A stretch of DNA of 64,000 bases from Oryzias latipes (lineage: Eukaryota; Chordata; Actinopteri; Beloniformes; Adrianichthyidae), in NCBI RefSeq assembly GCF_002234675.1, contig NC_019871.2:19872604-19936603 (forward strand), in the 5' to 3' direction. Shown in pieces: positions 50,201 through 62,079 of the stretch. Within the stretch, counting starts at the first letter, position 1. The number at the start of each line of letters is the position of its first letter. Under the pieces are notes generated by a model. That model did no database searches. It saw only the letters and a program-made list of their open reading frames with translations, and was not told the origin of the DNA. Both the position numbers and the translations under genes were made by a program.

Positions 50201-52714
50201 GGTTTTCTATGAAAAACTGAAACCCACAGTGTATTTTATAGATTACCAATTCGCCACAATGCCAACAATGACCCTGAGTACAAACCCCAGGGAGCACATA
50301 GTCTATTAAACTAATGCCTTTGTTTAAATCCAATATACGGTAATTTAAATAAAAGAAGGAATTAGATAAGGACAGTTACAGCAATTCTTTTGGCATTTTT
50401 AAATGTGGTCCATGATAGGGGACCAGCAGACACAATGCAAGTGTTTCGTGTTTCACGCTTGGATTTACTGTGCCATGCTAGTCCTAATTCAAGGTACTCC
50501 TGATTTCTGACGCATCATCAGCATGAGAGGTGAGTTTATGATAAAATCAAGCTAAATCATAGAAGACTTTAAGCAGCTTCTAAACTCCAAGAAAAACTGC
50601 ATTTAGGTTTTGACCGTTTACCTTTAATAGACTACATACTAACAGACTTTAGAGCATTACAGAAGTTGGCTGTAACTAAAGGAGCAGATTTGATTTAGAG
50701 CAGACAAACTTAGCAAGTCTTCTTGGGAATATTTAGAAAACATTTAGAATTGATGTTTAGGATGAAACATAGAAGAAGAATAAAAGAGTTTTCTCTAGTC
50801 AAGAATCCTTACATATCTATTAGGTCACAACAAAAAGATAACCCATTTCAATAGAGTCACAAACTAAAAATCAAGGGAAATATAGGACATTTTTAACTAA
50901 ATCGAGATTTTGAAACAATGGAAGACACAAAATTTACTGTGTTTAAAATATCTAAATGTTAATTATAACTCAATGTATAACTTAATTAAGGTTAACATTT
51001 AAAACTTTTAGAGCAGTTTGAGCAGAATCACCATCTTACCAAACAGCTGATGTGTTTGTTTCAAGGACGTTTAATGTGTGGATGTTCTTGAATGCTGTCC
51101 GCACACATTTGACATGCTTTTTACTGATACTAAAGCATTTAAAGAAAGAAAGTAGATGATGCAAAAGGAGATGTAAAGCTTGAGTAAAAAGCCAAAAGCT
51201 CTTCAAGTTGCTCTTCATAAACCAGACCCATTGATTTTAAAATGAGCAAGGCGATGTGTAAAAATTACGTTTAACAGCCTTCCAGGCACAGATTTCCCTC
51301 CCTGCCACTTTTATCCTCACATTAGCAGGAAATAATCCAGAGGAGAAATATGTAAATTGTTCCTTTAACCTATGAAGACTTGATCTAATATTTGAGCTAA
51401 TGCACATCTACATGTCACAGCGTCCCAGTTAAGCAGAATTGACTGCTGTGGTGATATAACCCAAAATGTGACGTCCACACCAAAGACGGCAAGTCTTCAG
51501 AGGTGAAATGACAAAAATTAAATGTTTTTTTTAATACAGACTCTCGGATAAAGCTGAACCATTAATGAGCAATCAGAGTTTCCCTTGAAATACATCCTGA
51601 AAGCTCATTTTTCACCGGAAGAAAGATGTTACCGCGCCCCCTAGTGTTTAATCCTTAACATTGAAGGAGGACATGTCTTAAAGGAATTTTGTTATTGTAT
51701 TGTGTATTATTCTAGTCCTAGTCTAGTCTTGTAACTTATTACAGTAACCACTTACTGGTAAAATTCATTTGACCAGCAGTGCCCCCCTCCTTGGAACAAA
51801 AAAACATTTACCATATAAGTAAAAGCATTTGCAGCATTCATTGTAACTTGTTTGAGTAAAACAATATAAAAACTGTGTAAAAAGCTGCATTTGTTTCCAT
51901 TATTGCTCATCTGTTAGCTGCTGTTTCTCTGTAGAGAAGAAAAAGCAGAGTAAAAACCAAGTCTTACCGTGGAGGTCCTGTTTGGGGATTCAGGCAGACC
52001 TTCACTGCTGGGCTCCCATGTCAGTGAGCTGAACTTTCTGCTGCTGCTGCTGAAGGCCTCCTGGGTGGAGCTGCGTAAGGGGGCCTCCTGAGTAGAAGAG
52101 CCTGGGCGGGATCCGTAAGAGTTGACCACATCTGTAGTTCGACTCCGGTAGTTTCGTGGGGCACTGATGGAGGAGGACGGGGTGGAGGAGAGGGACGAAG
52201 CATTGCTGAGGCCCAGTGAGGCCAAGTCCCTGCTCAGGTCACTCTGTGATACAGATTTTCGTCTGTTGAGTGACGTATTAGAGGCCACCGGTGAAGAGAG
52301 GTAGCTTTTTTGAGCCAGAGGTGATGAGTAGGAACTGTAGCTAGAATAGGTGGCTCCTCCACTTAGCCCTGATCCACTGTAGGTCTTCACAGGGGTTCTG
52401 CTGAGACTTTCACTTCGGCGGCTGATAATGCTGCTGCTGCTGCTTCCATAGATGTCCGTGTGCGGGATGGTTCGTCCACGCTCAGGGTCTGAAGAGGTGC
52501 TGTAATTGCGGCTGCGGGAGGTGGAGCTGCTTAAATAGCTGGAGGAGGAAAAACCCAAGGAGGAGGTGGGAGAAGAGGTTGACTTATAGTTCGACAGCCT
52601 GTCTCGATCGCTGTAGGAGCTAAGGCCTGGGGTCAGGGAGGGGCTGTAGGAACTGTAGTGGCTGGCGTAGGAGGGGCCAGCATAGCGTTTGGCGGTTGAG
52701 GAGACACGTGACAT
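34228..52714 (-). CDS. usp2: Ubiquitin-specific peptidase 2, long isoform (USP2a-type)
   Basis: Cysteine deubiquitinase. Exons: 52714-51968, 38588-38538, 37974-37851, 37742-37631, 37502-37392, 36052-35988, 35868-35765, 35580-35500, 34934-34856, 34748-34644, 34542-34422 and 34312-34228; 594 aa (human USP2a 605). All junctions are GT-AG and phase-consistent. The N-terminal 249 residues are Ser/Tyr/Arg-rich and disordered-looking, but [11 protein letters not shown] and [14 protein letters not shown] align with human USP2a. Catalytic core: [20 protein letters not shown] (Cys about 267), [29 protein letters not shown] and [11 protein letters not shown] (zinc ribbon), [15 protein letters not shown] (His about 547), [10 protein letters not shown] (Asn/Asp about 564-565) and the USP2-type end [15 protein letters not shown]. 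The noncoding part of this exon continues to 52775, where TATCTGCAG is the acceptor. Mammalian USP2 acts on substrates such as MDM2, cyclin D1 and fatty acid synthase; that is family knowledge. Confidence 0.96.
36530..37345. repeat. Dispersed repeat in usp2 intron
   Basis: 37040-37310 (caacacgcctgtgtctcaac, gggttcactgagcgacc, tagatattctgtgtaggaca, ccccatacaggtttgtcc) is related to 19660-19920 in gemin4 intron 4, with an extra segment of about 90 bp inserted. The left part (36540-36980) seems to belong to the same insertion but was not matched. Family not identified. Confidence 0.5.
38280..38393. repeat. (CA)n microsatellite
   Basis: About 110 bp of almost pure CA with a few GC interruptions, in the usp2 intron between the catalytic-Cys exon and the preceding one. 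Likely polymorphic. Confidence 0.97.
38600..44130. other. usp2 intron upstream of common core exons
   Basis: AT-rich in 38.6-42.9 kb with no supported gene; the short frames lack splice context or recognisable sequence. A degraded SINE-like tail in reverse orientation may lie near 42.13-42.20 kb. From about 43.5 kb the DNA becomes GC- and CpG-rich, including a TATATAAA-like string at about 43720, as the USP2b-type exon is approached. Confidence 0.45.
43251..43274. promoter_or_regulatory. Paired E-boxes downstream of usp2b start
   Basis: Two perfect CACGTG palindromes (43251-43256 and 43269-43274) are separated by 12 bp of alternating CG/CA purine-pyrimidine sequence, about 0.9 kb into the intron after the USP2b-type exon. 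Mammalian Usp2 is a clock-controlled gene with E-box input; use of this site is inferred. Confidence 0.4.
44293..44740 (-). promoter_or_regulatory. usp2b promoter with two CRE-like sites
   Basis: Upstream of the short-isoform start codon lie two CRE-like octamers, read on the minus strand as TGACGTAA (44693-44700) and TGACGTAG (44714-44721), 21 bp apart, plus a GC-box (plus-strand ctccgcccc, about 44666-44674). TGACGTAA also resembles PAR-bZIP/E4BP4 sites. No TATA box was placed. Regulation is inferred from motifs only. Confidence 0.5.
45016..45533. mobile_element. MITE-like element (AGTATTAGGCCCAYCA ends)
   Basis: The left end agtattaggcccatcac and the reverse complement of the right end (aatattaggaccaccat) form imperfect terminal repeats about 520 bp apart. 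The inside is rich in aataaagtt and aaaagt motifs on both strands and has no coding capacity. Superfamily not assigned. Confidence 0.55.
46481..46590. repeat. (TG)n with CATGCATG blocks
   Basis: TG-dinucleotide runs alternate with four gcatgcatg blocks about 25 bp apart. The open frames across it on both strands (His/Thr-rich or Cys/Val-rich) are artefacts. Confidence 0.9.
47127..47330 (+). other. Unidentified coding-like segment
   Basis: An open frame preceded by TTGGCTTTACAG, which looks like a splice acceptor, encodes [38 protein letters not shown] and a stop. The composition is more protein-like than its surroundings, and the bases to its left (46.8-47.1 kb) look like degraded exon text. 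I do not recognise it. It could be a processed pseudogene or a transposon scrap; it is antisense to usp2 within its intron. Confidence 0.25.
47366..47830 (+). mobile_element. MITE (GTGTCTGAATTCC family), complete copy
   Basis: The left end agttgtgtctgaattccttc and the reverse complement of the right end (taggctatgtccaaattccc) are terminal inverted repeats. The interior is collinear with the interrupted copy at 29.48-30.05 kb. The inner repeat cactatatagtg matches the 9.2 kb hairpin. Confidence 0.8.
47975..48424 (-). other. Unidentified 149-codon open frame
   Basis: One of the longest open frames in the usp2 intron that is not simple repeat. The predicted text ([55 protein letters not shown]) is not low-complexity, but I recognise no domain and see no clear splice sites. 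It may be a remnant of a transposon gene or chance. Confidence 0.2.
48425..51960. other. usp2 intron, nothing supported
   Basis: AT-rich. Short frames at 48771-49181 (minus) and 49799-50074 (both strands) have no recognisable features. No repeat family was matched by eye. Confidence 0.4.
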
Positions 52715-52775
52715 TCTGATGCTGCAGCTGGATTCTCAGCCTTTGGGAGGGAGAGTCTCTGGAAGACTGCATTGA
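52715..52775 (-). other. usp2a exon 2, 5' UTR part
   Basis: The bases between the acceptor (TGTATCTGCAG, exon beginning at 52775) and the ATG at 52714 are untranslated leader of the long isoform. Confidence 0.65.
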
Positions 52776-54747
52776 CTGCAGATACAATAAAAAGACACAA
52801 GGTTTGTATTAGTTGCAAGAAAGGGTATGATCACAGACGAAGTCAGTGATTACTGTCAGTCTCCCAGCTTATACAAAAAGTTGCTGCACGACTGCAAGTT
52901 TTTTTTTGCAGTGTGCACCTTTGACATCTGTGTTCTGTTTTTATCTTCTGTTTTTTACTTTTGGTTACCTGTAGTTCAAAGTGCTGTTTGCGGACTGTAT
53001 ACTCCTCAGTTTGTGTGTGTCTGTCTCAGTATGAACTAAGACGATGTGTGTGAACAAGGTTATTATAGAGAAATGTGTTCCTTTTTCTTGTCATCTCATC
53101 CTTTTGTTTCATTCCATTAGCATTGGAAGTTGAAATAATAACAATGACATGATCAGGGAAACGTTCCAAATGTCTTTGGATCCACTCCAGACTGATGCAT
53201 GGTCAATAACCTCCTCCTCTTTTCTTTATTCTATTTAAATCATTATAACTTTGGGCCTCATCAGATTCATGAATCTGATGGATCTCAAGTCAAAAAGCTG
53301 ATGAATCACAGTACATTTGTGATACATTTTAAAAAGGAAATAAAACAAAATCTTTATTTTAATAACTTAGATTTATTTTTTGTGGACACAATCATAAAAC
53401 AACATCTGACTAACCCAAACACAAATGATTGGTCATTATTCCCACTGTGAAGTTAATTTTGTGTTGAGCTTTGAAACCAAAAGAGATTTACTTGATGTTT
53501 CCAGATACAATAATGGAAAACTGAATGTGAATAAATGTCTTACAGAAAAACACAAATGGTGTCATGAGTTATCGGTAGCATTTTTTGTTTAAATCTTTTG
53601 TAGGTTAGACATGGACTTCATAACATATAAAATACCAAAGAAGCTCTGAACTACATGCTGAATGTTTGTGTTTATCTTATCCACTGCGATCAGTAACTGT
53701 GATCAAATTGAATGAGAAATCTCTTGGAGACACTTGGATGTATTCTTTGTGGTGTTTAAGTTCAAATGAGCGAACTTCCATTGATATCCATGTTATTTTG
53801 TGTATTTTCATTGAGGTCAGACCCCATGTGTTTGTATATGTTTTTTATTATGACCACAGGTGTTGGAGAATTTTTTTAAATTTGTCCCTGAAGACTGTCT
53901 TTAAAAGTATGTACATGGAACTGTCTTTTTCCCAGTGATCTTAGGGGTCACCAGCTCTTCTTACCAAACAGAAAAAGTTGAGTTTAAATAAAATGACCTG
54001 CAAGACTTTATCACTGAGCATTGGCGATCCCTCTGGCCTGCAAACAGTGCTGGGGGTAAACTCAGACGGCACAGTCTGTTCCTGTGGTATGTGAAGCCCA
54101 TTCAGGCTCCTGTTCACAAGAGCAGAAGCGTCTGAATAAATAAAAGTATCTAGTGTTGCTGATCAGCATTAAGTTTAACAACAGAGCCCCCTCCCCCACA
54201 AAAAACAAAACAAAAACAACACTTTACTATATTCCCCTTATCCTGGTCTTCCCCCTAGGTAAGTAACCTGTTGGGGAAGGTCATCCTCTCATTCCCCCTT
54301 TGGGCTGCGCAACTTTCTCCCCGTGCCGTTCTTTGCCAATCCTTCTGTGACCACAGACTGATCAATAATTCAGGTGATGGATCTGGACTAGACACAGAAG
54401 ATCAGTGCTGGGAACAGGCCAAAACTCCATGCAGGCCAAACCTCACAGGACATGCAGGTGCTGCTGAGCAAAGCAATCTAAGAGGTTCGTGGTAGAAGGT
54501 TGACATAAACCACATCCACGGGATGTGTAAATGGTCCACAGGTCCACGGGGCACCAGTGTACCCTGGTGTCCACACATCGTTCTGTTCTGTGTCAGTCTG
54601 GTAGGCGGGACATGTGCATTTTTTTATGTTTATCCGGAAGCTTTGTTCTTTATTTACTACTGCAACAGCAGCTAACACCCACGGTTATTTGGGGTTTCTT
54701 TTCTGGAATGTCTGTCTAACTTTAATGGCATCAAACAACTTCTAGAG

Positions 54748-54863
54748 CAGGGATAGGCAACTCCAGGTCTCAAGGCCCAGTGTGTCGGCATGTTTTCCAG
54801 ATATCCGTACCCTACTCATGGCTGATTACTTTGAAGGCATGCAGGCTTCAATGTCCACCCCTG
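54748..54863. mobile_element. hAT-like MITE, 116 bp, with target duplication
   Basis: CAGGGATAGGCAACTCCAGG at the left and CCACCCCTG at the right are typical ends of teleost hAT-derived MITEs. Flanking 8-mers TTCTAGAG (54740-54747) and TTCTAGAA (54864-54871) agree at 7 of 8 bases. Confidence 0.82.
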
Positions 54864-56939
54864 TTCTAGAAATTGGAAAAGTTAAATGACACTAACTGGA
54901 GTTTTTCAGTGATATAAGTTTAACTATAATCACCTCCTTATAGTTTCCATGGTGATAAAGTGTTAAAAGCAGGGTCATGGATTTCAAGATGATACATTTC
55001 ATTTTGTAAGCCTTTGTAGACATTTTTTAAAGACAGGAAAACAATCTGAACAATCAGAAACGTATATTTCATTCCTTGACAGGTATCAGGGAGTACTCTG
55101 CTAAATGTAGAACCATTTATAACATATTTGTTCTTGACTCTGCTAACAGCTTGACTCATTTAAAGGGGGTTTCTTGTAAGCTGCTTCCAGCTCTATATTT
55201 AAAGACAGACAACTCTTTTCAAAATGACGCTGTCCACCATGAGCAACCAGGATGAGGGCACTTCTTTATGAATGATCTATGGCTCATGGGCGATGTGGCT
55301 GAAGTCCTTACCAAAGCAGCGGAAACACACTAGCTTAAAAGTCAGAGTGTGACAAATGAAAGCTGATCTTATTAAGCAAACATCAGTGAGTCAGTGAAGT
55401 GGACTTGCTGTCCTGGGTCACAAAAAGGTGATGTTTGTGTCCAGATTGATAAACAAGTTTCAGTCTCAGTTTTTAAAGAGAACCTCAACCCAAAAACCTC
55501 ACATGTGCACTTTTTATAGTTTCCATCACTAAATCACAGTTGAAAACCAAGAAACATTCAAATAAATGTTCTCAGTTTGATAAGTGAGCTGAGAGGGCAG
55601 AAACAAAATTAAACTTGTAGTACAGAAATGATGTAATCATTAAAAAAAAATCTGGATTCCTATTGGAAGAGGAGATGTTTCCATGGAAACAACAGCACAC
55701 AAACACAAGCAGGCTCTCTCAGCACACTCTTATGCACCCTACTCCCCACATTTTCAGACAGTTGTTGCCATGGTTACTGGTGTAACAAGCTGCATTTGAT
55801 TGCTGGATACTATGGAGACATTCTCCACAGCCGTTCAAATTTACTACCAGAGCAAATGACTGGCGTCTTGTCCTCACTTAAGGGAACCATCATGGGGAAT
55901 CTTTGTCTAACAGCTGCAGCCGGACGGGCTTCTATGAAAAAAATCTGTCTACAAAGTGGTAAGGATGGCTGCACAAGTGCAGTATAAGTAAACAGCAGCT
56001 GACAGCTGGGATTCTGCTGGCAAATATCTAAAGAGATAGAGTTTCAATGATGAGGCAGGTATCAGACAACTGGGCTAAAAACTTTTCATGAGTCTCCCTT
56101 CTAATATATGCAACTGGATTCTCAAGCAATTCGTGGGCCAAACAGAACATAAAGATGTTTTTTATGCGACGAAGACAAAACCAGTCGATAAAAAAACTGC
56201 TTTTATTACATCTTTGAGTGTCTGACTGGGACTTTAATCTACTTTGTGGTCTCCACAGTTGACTTGCTTGCTCTGTTAGAGAGCAGAGGCACTCTGCAGT
56301 GCATTAGGAGGGTGGGTGTGATGACGCAGGGAGGATGTCTAAGCTAACGCTCCCCCGGGTCACCATGCACCAATAGTATCAGCCCTGACACTGCTAATTT
56401 GGAGGATAAATATATGTGTCTGTGTGAGGCCCAGGGTGGTTTGTTTAGCCGAGTCCGTGCAGCTCGGAGGCAACACATTGGGGTTCTATTTAAAAGTTGA
56501 ATTAAATTCTGTGCGGCATCCACCTGTCACTGCAGCTAAATGAGGCTATGACACACAGCATCATATTTCATTTCCTGGGAGCACAAACACAGACGTTTAA
56601 AGTGCTGCTCCTTAGTGTGAGTGGATGACACATTCACAGAAGTTCAGGATTTGGTTCACTTTGAGAACAGAAGAAATCAAAAGAAAGATGCAGTTTTGAA
56701 AAGCAGACGGTTGGTTTAAAATCAAATAACCGTTACCTGTATTCATTGTCTCCAACACTGCTTAATAATACTTTATGAGGAAGCAAATGGCTGCTGGATT
56801 AAATGATCATAGAGATAATGAACAATCTCCAACAATCTGCTTGTTTCCGTTCAAACTGAGTTGTTTAGGTGCCACTGAGCTGTGGAACAACCACCAGAAT
56901 AATGAGTGAACATCTACCACAAGATGACTGTTGAGATCT

Positions 56940-57080
56940 ATTAGCTGTTTTGGTGCATTGACAGTATATGAGAAATGGACTGAGTGACCCCTCCCATCTG
57001 GCATTCCAAACAGGAAGTACCCGCTGGCTCCTAGAAGCTAAAATCTCATAGACTTCTATAGAGAAATAAACAGCCATTCT
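56940..57080 (-). repeat. Dispersed repeat family (copy 2 of 3, inverted)
   Basis: Reverse complement of the motif set seen at 30.6-30.8 kb and 63.07-63.2 kb: tatatgagaaatggactgag, tgacccctcccatctggc, aaacaggaagtacccgctgg and agacttctatagagaaataa. Confidence 0.65.
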
Positions 57081-57149
57081 TGCTCTGTTACCTTTTTTAA
57101 AAGGTTCTTGCTAATCCTACTTTTTTCATAATAATTTTTCTTTATTGTA

Positions 57150-57480
57150 AGTTATTCAAGTTATAAACTGAGCAATCAGATGCCTCTATAAAAACATGTG
57201 TAACCCACTGGCCACCACCACAATGGTTGATTGACAGATTCTTCTGAGCCCCCGTTCAGTGGAAGGGGTGTGGAGTTTGAACAAGTTTAATCCTGATTGG
57301 TGACAGTAGTTGCCATAGAAATGCTGACTCAGACTGACTCAGACCAATCACTGTCGTCTGGCTCCAACATGGCGACGCCCGTATCGTGGAAAAATGGTGA
57401 CTGAATTTGCTTCCTTTCACTGGAGCCAGAAGTAAACCATTTTTATGGGTGATGTCACATAAATGTCCAGTAATCTTATA
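57150..57480 (+). repeat. Dispersed repeat, partner segment
   Basis: Shares ataaactgagcaatcagatg, cctctataaaa, ggctccaacatggc and agtaaaccatttttatgg with the 30.29-30.90 kb repeat, in the same order, so both are copies of one family that includes more than the short conserved block. Confidence 0.55.
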
Positions 57481-57518
57481 AGTTAATGTTTTGGTGCACA
57501 GCTGCTGAAAGAGGCTCA

Positions 57519-57729
57519 AAGTGCTTTACAGTCACAGTCCCATTCACCCATACACACACATTTGCACCCTGATGGCAACTGCGCTGCCAAACACTGGTGC
57601 CAACCTATAACCACCAGGAGCATTGTGTGATTAAGTGTCTTGCACAAGGACACTTCGACACATCAGTGGGCAAGGCGGGAACTGAGCCTACAATCTTCTG
57701 ATCAGAGGTCGACTGCTCTACGGCTGTAT
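57519..57729 (-). repeat. tRNA-derived SINE (inverted)
   Basis: On the minus strand: a tRNA-like head (gtagagcagtcgacctctga, cagaagattgtaggctcag), the body gtgtccttgtgcaagacact, and the tail ctgtaaagcactttgagcc. Same architecture as the SINE at 31.05 kb. Confidence 0.75.
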
Positions 57730-58767
57730 CATGAATGTTTTCATGTGAACCATTATCCTACTGGTTAGATAAAGTGAGAGAACTACAAAATAAAAGCCCC
57801 AAACAGTTAGATCTCTGTTACAGCAGATTTTTCTTTGGGGTTGTATTGGATCCTGCTGATGGTCAATAGTTACTTACTGACCTAAACTCACTAATTATCC
57901 TACAACACTAACATTCCCTGACAGCTGGAACTTCATTCATTTCCCTTTGATAAATACACTAAGTGGAGTGACAGGAAGAGTTAAAACATTAATCAGAGCC
58001 TTATTCTTTATTAAAGGAACAAGTCAAAGATCTCTTTCTTATAGGAACAACATAATAAAGACACTAAAGCAAATCAATCCACAGGTTTGGTGCAATGTAG
58101 ACTATTTCTTGGACTGCACTGGTTATATGTAAAGAGTTAAAAATCCTCTTTAGCTTGGTTTTACAGCACAAATGGATGTATCAACCGACTCAAGGCCTGC
58201 TTTATGTTTACAGGAACATGGAGTGGTTCTCGTGGGGAGTATCTCTAATCAGTCCTGGGTTTGGTTTGCTCTCGCAGCCTGCCATATTTATACTGTGAAA
58301 TGTGACCAGATAAGAGACTTGATGCCTGGGAAGAACAATCTGATGCCTCTGTCCTCTCCCCCTATCCTGTCAGCACTCACTGGCATGCACACGATCCATT
58401 TCCTTTAAACCGCCTCAATTCTGACTGCTCCTTCAGAGCCTTCCTATGAAGCTTCTTCACGTCTTTTCACACGTCTGTATGGATGAAACTCAAATCACAT
58501 CTGCAGCAATACAGGCCTGACAGACAGCAGGAGAAAAGAGTAAAAAAAAAATCTGACACAAGATGTTTATATAAACTGCACAACGGATAAAAAATAAACA
58601 AATAAGCAATTTCTAAAAATTCTGTGAAAGAAGTTAATTCATAATACTTTGTTGATGTTAAAATGTAGCTCTAGCATTATGACAAAACATTTTAGTTGTA
58701 GAAAAGGCTTCGAAACAACAGTTAGGGAACTACTTTTCCTTAAAAACTTTATTGTTAGTAAACAATA

Positions 58768-58800
58768 CAACCCCCCCCCCCACACACACACACACACAAC
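58768..58800. repeat. (C)n(AC)n tract
   Basis: About ten cytosines followed by an AC microsatellite. The paired open frames on both strands are artefacts. Confidence 0.85.
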
Positions 58801-59439
58801 CCCTCCACCCCCTTTATGTTCACTTATGAAGCATGAACCCTTTTCCCACAAGATTTCCAAACCATTCACGTCTCCATGACTTGTGGAAGTAACTCATTCG
58901 GTCATCAACATAATGTTGGTTTTGAGAATATGTTATGTGTTCTTTGAAGCATAATTTGTCACTGAAGATACAACAAATTGTTAATTCTGCATTAATTCAG
59001 ATCTTGAGAAGAGTTTCTAGTTAAATAGCCACTCCCATCAAAATAGTGTTTGTGGTGTTTTTAACATGATCTAGTCATCTACAAGTAGATGCATCCAAGC
59101 CTGTGGACCGCAGATTTATGTTTCTACGATACAACGACAAGCTCTTTCAAATGGAATTTTTTTGTCTGTTCCTGACTCACCATGAGTTGTATAAAGAAAT
59201 ACTCTGTACGTGTGTCCTGCATCATGAGAAAAATGCCACAAGAACACGTTAAAAACACCAAAAACACAATTTTTACTGGAGTGGGTCTTTAAAACCGATA
59301 TACTGTACCACCGATTACTAATGTAAAGTGTACATAACAACACAAAGCTACTTTTCTCTGCAACAGAAATAAGCTAGAATCACATTAATTGGGTACATTT
59401 TTGAAGTAACGGTAGTCAAAAGAATGTTCCATTTCATTT

Positions 59440-59835
59440 AGTCTTTAAGTTTGTCCCCCAGCTCCATCAGGATGAACCCTATCTGCTACACTTTTCAAAC
59501 ATGTAGTTGTAGAGTTAGATGAGCTAATTCTTCTTTAACAGTCCTGGTACATCGTTCTATCAGAGGATCACTCCTTCATGTGGACATCCCTGAGGTTTCT
59601 ACTTTTTTCCCCCAGAATCTAGCTTTTTTCTTGTTAAGGAGTTTTGCCTTTATGAGAAGGAGGGTCTAAGGGCAGGGATGCCCACTGTAGCTTAGTCTGT
59701 TTAGTCTAGTTTAGCAATCAGCTATTGTATTTTATAACTGATTTCATGTTTTGTACAATTATTGAAGTCCGTTGAGATAACTGTGTTGTAATATTGGGCT
59801 ATTTAAATAAAACTGGAGTGAATTGAATACAGTTA
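59440..59835 (+). repeat. Dispersed retroelement 3'-end repeat
   Basis: Holds the common teleost text ggatcactccttcatgtgga, catccctgaggtttctac, ttgttaaggagttttgcc, and a tail ttgtaatattgggctattta, then aataaaactggagtgaattg. It ends like a LINE or SINE 3' terminus; non-coding. Confidence 0.7.
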
Positions 59836-60052
59836 AGAAGTTAAGGATTTAAGGAGTTCTATCTGGAAGATTTTCTCATCTGAAGCTAGTTGTAGTTTGT
59901 TGATGTGTCCTTGGCTCATCTCTACTCATTCTGATGTATGAATCATACAGTTTCATGTGTGGGTTTTCACATACGCTGATGAACAGGCGTATTCCCACTC
60001 TACCAAACTTTTCCTTACATCTGTCACAATCATCAATCTGTCACAAACACAT

Positions 60053-60495
60053 CAGGGGTATCAAACTCATTTTCACCGAGGGCCACATTAGCATAGTGTC
60101 TGTCCTCAAAGGGCCAGATATAACTTATAGATGTAACTAAATGTAATGAAAAATAAACGCAACTATTCCTTAATGTTAAATAACATTTATTTACTATAAC
60201 ATTTTAAACTAACAATTACAGTTGCATAGAAAACATATTTTTGCTTGTTACTCCAGCATAAATCCTTTTAAATTTGATTCTGTCAGGTTAGGTTATATGG
60301 ACAGAGTTTAAGTCCTAATGTATAGTTGCCCAATCCCATATTTCAAGTCTGATTCCCCCTAGATATAAATAAATACCGGTACACACCAACTTTTATTTTT
60401 TATTTTAAGAAATTAAAAACTTTAATGCTCTTACGGGCCACATAAAATGACATGGCGGGCCACAGTTGGCCCCCGGGCCTTGAGTTTGACACGTG
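60053..60495. mobile_element. hAT-like MITE (CAGGGGTATCAAACTCA ends)
   Basis: The left end caggggtatcaaactcattt and right end ccttgagtttgacacgtg form inverted repeats, with gggccacatta and gcgggccacagttggc as mirrored subterminal text, a very common teleost hAT-type MITE. A target duplication could not be confirmed. Confidence 0.78.
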
Positions 60496-61212
60496 CCCAA
60501 CATGAAGCTTGTGTTCTGCAGAGACATCTCCAAATCCTGGTTCAAAGTTTCAGTGACCAGCAAAAGATCTATGCTTTTTCTGTATGTATGGTTCTTATCA
60601 GATTGAAGGGGTTTATGGCAGGTGTGTGAGCGCTGATGGTGTGAGGCGTAAGTACCTGCTGTATGTGTGCGTTAGTCCCTGAAGATCTGGGGGGCTGTAA
60701 GGCAGCTCATCCTAATGTGGCTGCCCCCAGTGTGTACAACAATCAGCTCTGTGGAAACAGGAACACGTCCCAATGGTTAGCAGGCAGAAAAACAAGGCAG
60801 GAAAATCAAAGGACAACTGCGGTCTGACACAAAGTGAAACTTTATGAATCAAAAGGCAGAAATTTTATTTAAAAACTCCTGTGAACAGAAGTTTGGACAC
60901 ATCGCATGTCAACAGGGGAATGATAAGTACAATGTGTCCTGTAGTTGTGCTGTTTCACAAACCAAACTACAGACAGGACACCTATAAAACAATCAAAAAT
61001 AATCAGTTTTATGAATGTTAACACTAATTATAAAAGCTTTATATTTCTAAAGTTCCACGAGTGCCATTATTATTAAAACTGGACTCATCAAAATCACACC
61101 ATCACAGAAAGCCACAGCTATAAAGATCTCTACTCATGATTTACTCATGCCAGAATAATCAGGAACATTGTTTCTGTTTGGAAATACGTAACAGTCAATA
61201 ATACCTTTATAG

Positions 61213-61500
61213 TCACGCCGGCTCAATAAAAGTGAGGAAAAGGGTCGATTCAAGCGGGATCAGCTGCTCACCCTCGTAGTCATGAGCGTCCAGAACGGCA
61301 CAGAAACAGCGAGGAAACTGCTCTGTGGACTCTGAGTATGAGAGGCTAGTGTGAGTCCAGCCATCAAGAATGCCATAGATCAAGTTACGCTGCTGGTAAA
61401 TATAGCGGCCGGTGATGAGCTCGGCAGGTCTTACAAAACTCTCAGGCATTCCAGTTTCCTCTTCAAGTACAGAGAAGAAATCTACGCCATGACCAAGATT
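61213..61500 (-). other. Unidentified coding-like island
   Basis: A GC-richer segment encoding, on the minus strand, VLEEETGMPESFVRPAELI, TGRYIYQQRNLIYGILDGWT and SYSESTEQFPRCFCAVLDAH, then DYEG at a possible donor (GAGG|GTGAGC). Text is protein-like and not low-complexity. Upstream the frame meets a stop (TAA) without a good acceptor. A plus-strand frame at 61351-61548 overlaps. I do not recognise the family. It could be a nested exon, a retrocopy fragment or a transposon remnant in usp2 intron 1. Confidence 0.3.
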
Positions 61501-61624
61501 CGCTTACATCATATCACTGCAACGCCTCAGCAAATGACTATCTTTTAAAATAAAACCAGAGGACGTAATTTGTCAAGACGTTTCTAGTGAAATTACTAAA
61601 AATAACTTGTATTTTAATGTTGAT

Positions 61625-61900
61625 GCACAGTGGTGTTGTGGTTAGCACTCTCACCTCACAGTGAAAAAGTCCTGGTTCAAATCTCAGCAGGGTCTTTTCT
61701 TTATGAAGTTTGCATGTTCTCCCTGTGCATGTGTCCAAAAACATGCTTCATACATTTATTGGTATCTCTAAACTATCCCCATAGTAGGTGTGCATGTGAG
61801 ACAAACTGTCCCCAGCCTATGAACAACAGTAGCTGGGTTAGATCAGCAACCCAGTGACCCCAAAAGGGAGTTAGCAAGTTCAGAAGATGGATGGATTGTG
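61625..61900 (+). repeat. tRNA-headed SINE-like repeat
   Basis: Head agtggtgttgtggttagcac, tctcacctcacag, then ctggttcaaatctcagcagg; body gtttgcatgttctccctgtg and tccaaaaacatgcttcatac; tail cccagtgaccccaaaaggga, agaagatggatgg. A nearly full but diverged copy. Confidence 0.8.
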
Positions 61901-62079
61901 ATGTTTTCAAAGGCAAACTACATTCTATCTTTCAGATCATTTCTGTTTTATTGTGTTGGACATCCAGAAGGATACAGAAATCCATAAAAAATCCACAAAG
62001 CTGTTGATCCAGCAATAATATTGTAGTTCCTAAAACACATTTTAATGTCAAATTACTGCAAATCTATCCATCTATAATA

